From NCBI GenBank assembly GCA_963972425.1, contig CAXAUF010000008.1, positions 9,882 through 73,881 on the forward strand: a DNA stretch of 64,000 nucleotides, read 5' to 3'. This DNA is from Algorimicrobium sp002414705 (GTDB taxonomy: Bacteria > Bacteroidota > Bacteroidia > Flavobacteriales > Flavobacteriaceae). Shown here in pieces: positions 61,824 through 64,000 of this stretch. Position 1 is the first letter of the stretch, and every line of letters starts with the position of its first letter. Made by a program: the position numbers and the translations under genes. The notes under the pieces were generated by a model. It saw only the letters and a list, made by a program, of their open reading frames with translations, was not told where the DNA came from and searched no databases.

Positions 61824-62279
61824 TTATTTTGAAATGTGTTCTTTTTGATTGTAAATCTTCTTGTTAGATATCATGTTATTGATAACGTCTGAAACTTCAT
61901 AAAAGCTTTCTAATTTTTCTGCCGAAACATTTTTTCGAATAGCTTCATTAAAAGTAAGTACCTTTTCTTTTGAATAGGCGCGTTTTTCTCGACCAAATTC
62001 TGTTAAATGAATAATAACACCACGACCATCTTCTGGGTTCGGCTTACGCTCTATTAATCCTTTTTCTTCCATGATCTTTAAGGTTCTGGAGAGACTTGTG
62101 GCTTCCATACCCATTTTAGGACCTAAAGAGGTTGAAGCTGTTCCTTTTTCTGGATCTATACTTAATAATGCAAATCCAGTGGACATGCTTGTTTCAAATT
62201 TTGCAGCCTCTTCGTTATACATTTTATTTATGGCTAACCATGTGGTTCTAAATATATAATCGATGGTTTTATCCTTCAT
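61824..62279 (-). CDS. MarR family regulator of the beta-oxidation operon
   Basis: 151 residues. The winged helix is seen as KGTASTSLGPKMGMEATSLSRTLKIMEEKGLIERKPNPEDGRGVIIHLTEFG (about 47-98), with the recognition helix EATSLSRTLKIME and the wing DGRGVIIHLT. The flanking helices form the dimer. It is the first gene of the operon with fadB, fadA and the dehydrogenase. A perfect 26-bp palindrome sits upstream of its -7 element, so it very likely represses its own operon. The ligand is probably an acyl-CoA or fatty acid, by analogy with other fatty-acid regulators; this is inference. Confidence 0.9.
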   Translation of the reverse strand: MKDKTIDYIFRTTWLAINKMYNEEAAKFETSMSTGFALLSIDPEKGTASTSLGPKMGMEATSLSRTLKIMEEKGLIERKPNPEDGRGVIIHLTEFGREKRAYSKEKVLTFNEAIRKNVSAEKLESFYEVSDVINNMISNKKIYNQKEHISK

Positions 62280-62297
62280 ATTTGCTTATTGGAAATC

Positions 62298-62336
62298 CAA
62301 ATATAGTAAAAATTTATTATGCATGCATAATAAATT
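62298..62336 (-). promoter_or_regulatory. MarR-type operator and promoter of the beta-oxidation operon
   Basis: A perfect 26-bp palindrome at 62311-62336 has the half-site AATTTATTATGCA followed by its exact complement. On the minus strand the full -7 match TATATTTG is at 62305-62298. The palindrome covers the expected -18 to -43 region, so a bound repressor would block RNA polymerase. Confidence 0.75.
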
Positions 62337-62362
62337 GTAAAATTTTAACATCTTCATAGAGC

Positions 62363-62391
62363 AAAAAAAAACTCCTAATTTATTTAGGAGT
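62363..62391 (-). terminator. Terminator after the acyl-CoA ligase gene
   Basis: On the minus strand ACTCCTAA / TTAGGAGT (62391-62384, 62378-62371) forms an 8-bp stem with a 5-base loop, followed by T8. Confidence 0.8.
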
Positions 62392-62398
62392 TTGTTGC

Positions 62399-64000
62399 TT
62401 AAGGTCTGTATATTTTTTCAATAAGATCTTTATATATTTCTTTTATTACTTTTCGTTTCATTTTCATGGTAGGTGTTAAGTGACCGTCTTCAATAGTCCA
62501 TGCATTTGGTGTTATTTCAAACTTTTTAATTTGCTCCCAATGTCCAAATTTTTCGTTGGCTTCATCTATTTCTTCTTGAATACGCTCCTGTAATTTCACA
62601 TTTGAACACATATCAGCTTTTGATTTAAATGAAATATGATGTCTTTTAGCCCATTCTTCAACAAATTCATAATTTAATTGGATTAAAGCGGCTGGCATTT
62701 TTTCACCTTCACCAATTACCATAATTTGTTCTATGAATCGAGATTGTTTAAACTGGTTTTCCAAAAGAGCAGGAGCCACATATTTTCCGCCTGATGTTTT
62801 AAACATTTCTTTTTTTCTGTCGGTTATTTTCAAGAAACCATCAGAGTCAAACTCACCAATATCGCCAGTGTGGAAATAATCGCCAGACATAACTTCGGCT
62901 GTTTTTTCAGGCTCTTTGTAATAACCCTTCATAACATTGGGTCCTTTAACTAAAATTTCGCCATCGCTTGCAATTTTAACGTGAACATTATCAATTACTT
63001 TCCCTACTGTTCCTACTCGAAATCCACCATCTCTCATATCGTTTACTGTAATAACAGGTGATGTTTCAGTTAAACCATATCCTTCCATGATGGGCATTTC
63101 TGCAGCAGCAAAAACACGTGTGAGTCTTGGTTGTAATGCGGCACTTCCAGAAACCATTAAGTCTAATTGTCCGCCCAAACCTTCTTTCCATTTACTAAAA
63201 ATTAGTTTTCTGGCTAGTTTTAGTTGCGTTTCATACCACCATCCATTGGTACCATAAGGTTCAAATTTCAACCCTAAATTAACGGCCCAGAAGAAAAGCC
63301 CTTTTTTAATACCTGAAAGTTCAGAGCCTTTGGCGACTATTTTATCGAATACTTTTTCATACAAACGCGGAACGGCTGTCATAACATGTGGTTTGACTTC
63401 TTTTAAATTGTCGCTCATTTTTTCAATGGATTCGGCAAAATAAATTTCTACACCACAATACTGATATAAATATAGAATCATACGTTCAAAAACATGACAA
63501 ACCGGTAAAAAACTCAATGATTTTGAGTTACCATAATCAAACGGAACGCGTTTTTCGCTATCTAAAACATTGGATACAATATTATTATGGGTTAACATAA
63601 CACCTTTTGGTCTTCCGGTAGTTCCAGATGTGTAAATTAATGTGGCTAAGTCCTCTGCTTTTACAGCAGCTTTACGTTGCTCTACATCGTCTTGGTTACT
63701 TGTATCTTTACCTAGTTCTAAAATCTCTTTCCAGCTATTTTCGTTTGCAATATCATCAAACGTGTAAATAGCTTTTAATTTTGTTTGACTTTTAATGGCA
63801 TTTAATTTTTCTAAAATTCCAGCATCAGAAACAAAGCAATACGTTGCTTCTGAATGATTTAAAATATACTCATAATCTTCTTTTGCAATTGTTGGATAGA
63901 TTGGTACATTTTGTGCGCCAGTTTGTAAAACGCCTATATCCATAACATTCCATTCGGTTCTATTAGTTGTAGAAATTACAGCAATTTTATCGTTAGGTTG
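62399..64000 (-). CDS. Long-chain acyl-CoA synthetase (AMP-binding), N-terminus beyond the window
   Basis: 534 codons are visible; the frame stays open to the window edge, so an ATG at 63943 is not the true start. AMP-binding motif: TLIYTSGTTGRPKGVMLTHNN. Other motifs: MEGYGLTETSPVITVN, and FHTGDIGEFDSDGFLKITDRKKEMFKTSGGKYVAPALLEN, with the ATP/adenylate Asp and the hinge. It ends MKRKVIKEIYKDLIEKIY. It activates long-chain fatty acids to acyl-CoA for beta-oxidation or lipid synthesis. It belongs to the long-chain type of bacterial ligases with homology to eukaryotic ACSL. It is followed by a terminator, so it is a transcript separate from the MarR operon. Confidence 0.92.
   Translation of the reverse strand, partial: QPNDKIAVISTTNRTEWNVMDIGVLQTGAQNVPIYPTIAKEDYEYILNHSEATYCFVSDAGILEKLNAIKSQTKLKAIYTFDDIANENSWKEILELGKDTSNQDDVEQRKAAVKAEDLATLIYTSGTTGRPKGVMLTHNNIVSNVLDSEKRVPFDYGNSKSLSFLPVCHVFERMILYLYQYCGVEIYFAESIEKMSDNLKEVKPHVMTAVPRLYEKVFDKIVAKGSELSGIKKGLFFWAVNLGLKFEPYGTNGWWYETQLKLARKLIFSKWKEGLGGQLDLMVSGSAALQPRLTRVFAAAEMPIMEGYGLTETSPVITVNDMRDGGFRVGTVGKVIDNVHVKIASDGEILVKGPNVMKGYYKEPEKTAEVMSGDYFHTGDIGEFDSDGFLKITDRKKEMFKTSGGKYVAPALLENQFKQSRFIEQIMVIGEGEKMPAALIQLNYEFVEEWAKRHHISFKSKADMCSNVKLQERIQEEIDEANEKFGHWEQIKKFEITPNAWTIEDGHLTPTMKMKRKVIKEIYKDLIEKIYRP

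Overview
The window is AT-rich DNA from a member of the Bacteroidota, almost certainly a Flavobacteriaceae. The evidence is several SusC/OprC-style TonB-dependent receptors with carboxypeptidase-regulatory N-termini, flavobacterial protein families (LETM1-related biofilm protein, 2TM-domain proteins, fused CcoNO), promoters of the Bacteroidota type (TAnnTTTG), and few Shine-Dalgarno sequences. No tRNA, rRNA, CRISPR array, prophage or transposase was seen, and no gene-free stretch exceeds 300 bases.

Layout. 1-9.2 kb is housekeeping: a membrane-protein cluster (DUF4129, membrane protein, SpoIIM, divergent RDD), a TRIC-type channel, a lipoprotein peptidyl-prolyl isomerase divergent from a CoA-type NUDIX hydrolase, an acyltransferase, an ECF sigma factor with a membrane partner, a type II NADH dehydrogenase and a lysoplasmalogenase. 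9.4-20 kb holds two TonB receptors, a TonB protein, and a LytS/LytTR two-component system whose kinase ends in a 2TM domain and is followed by two free-standing 2TM proteins. 20-22.8 kb holds a GH53 galactanase, a DJ-1-like lipoprotein and a Cu/Zn superoxide dismutase.

The centre of interest is 22.8-45.5 kb, a respiratory island for low oxygen: hemN, a universal stress protein, a nitrous-oxide-reductase operon (cytochrome c, fasciclin lipoprotein, clade II-like nosZ, membrane protein, nosL, nosD, nosF, nosY), a probable copper-uptake operon (Cys-containing small protein, Met/His-rich lipoprotein, OprC/NosA-like receptor with a visible CxxxM-HxM copper motif), the cbb3 oxidase operon (ccoS, ccoNO, ccoQ, ccoP, ccoG, ccoH, a SafE-like protein), the copper ATPase ccoI, and a Crp/Fnr regulator. 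Five promoters here carry the same FNR-like palindrome, ATGA(T/C)-N4-(A/G)TCAT or close to it, centred exactly 36.5 bp upstream of the last base of the TTTG of the -7 element. This argues for one regulon run by the Crp/Fnr protein encoded at its edge. NosZ, cbb3 oxidase and CcoI all need copper, so copper uptake under the same control makes sense.

45.5-56 kb has a large BNR/VPS10-like repeat protein, a VWA plus AAA ATPase pair, a PepSY protein, a DUF6503-like lipoprotein, an M1 peptidase and a cyanophycinase-like peptidase. 56-64 kb is a fatty-acid beta-oxidation operon (MarR regulator, fadB-like, fadA-like, acyl-CoA dehydrogenase) beside a long-chain acyl-CoA ligase cut by the window end. 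The MarR gene has a perfect 26-bp palindrome at its promoter.

Three genes look damaged: ccoI has an in-frame TAA before its last two membrane helices, fadA has lost about 26 nt including the catalytic GHP motif, and a small gene before the second TonB receptor seems frameshifted in a T7 run. These could be real mutations or assembly errors.
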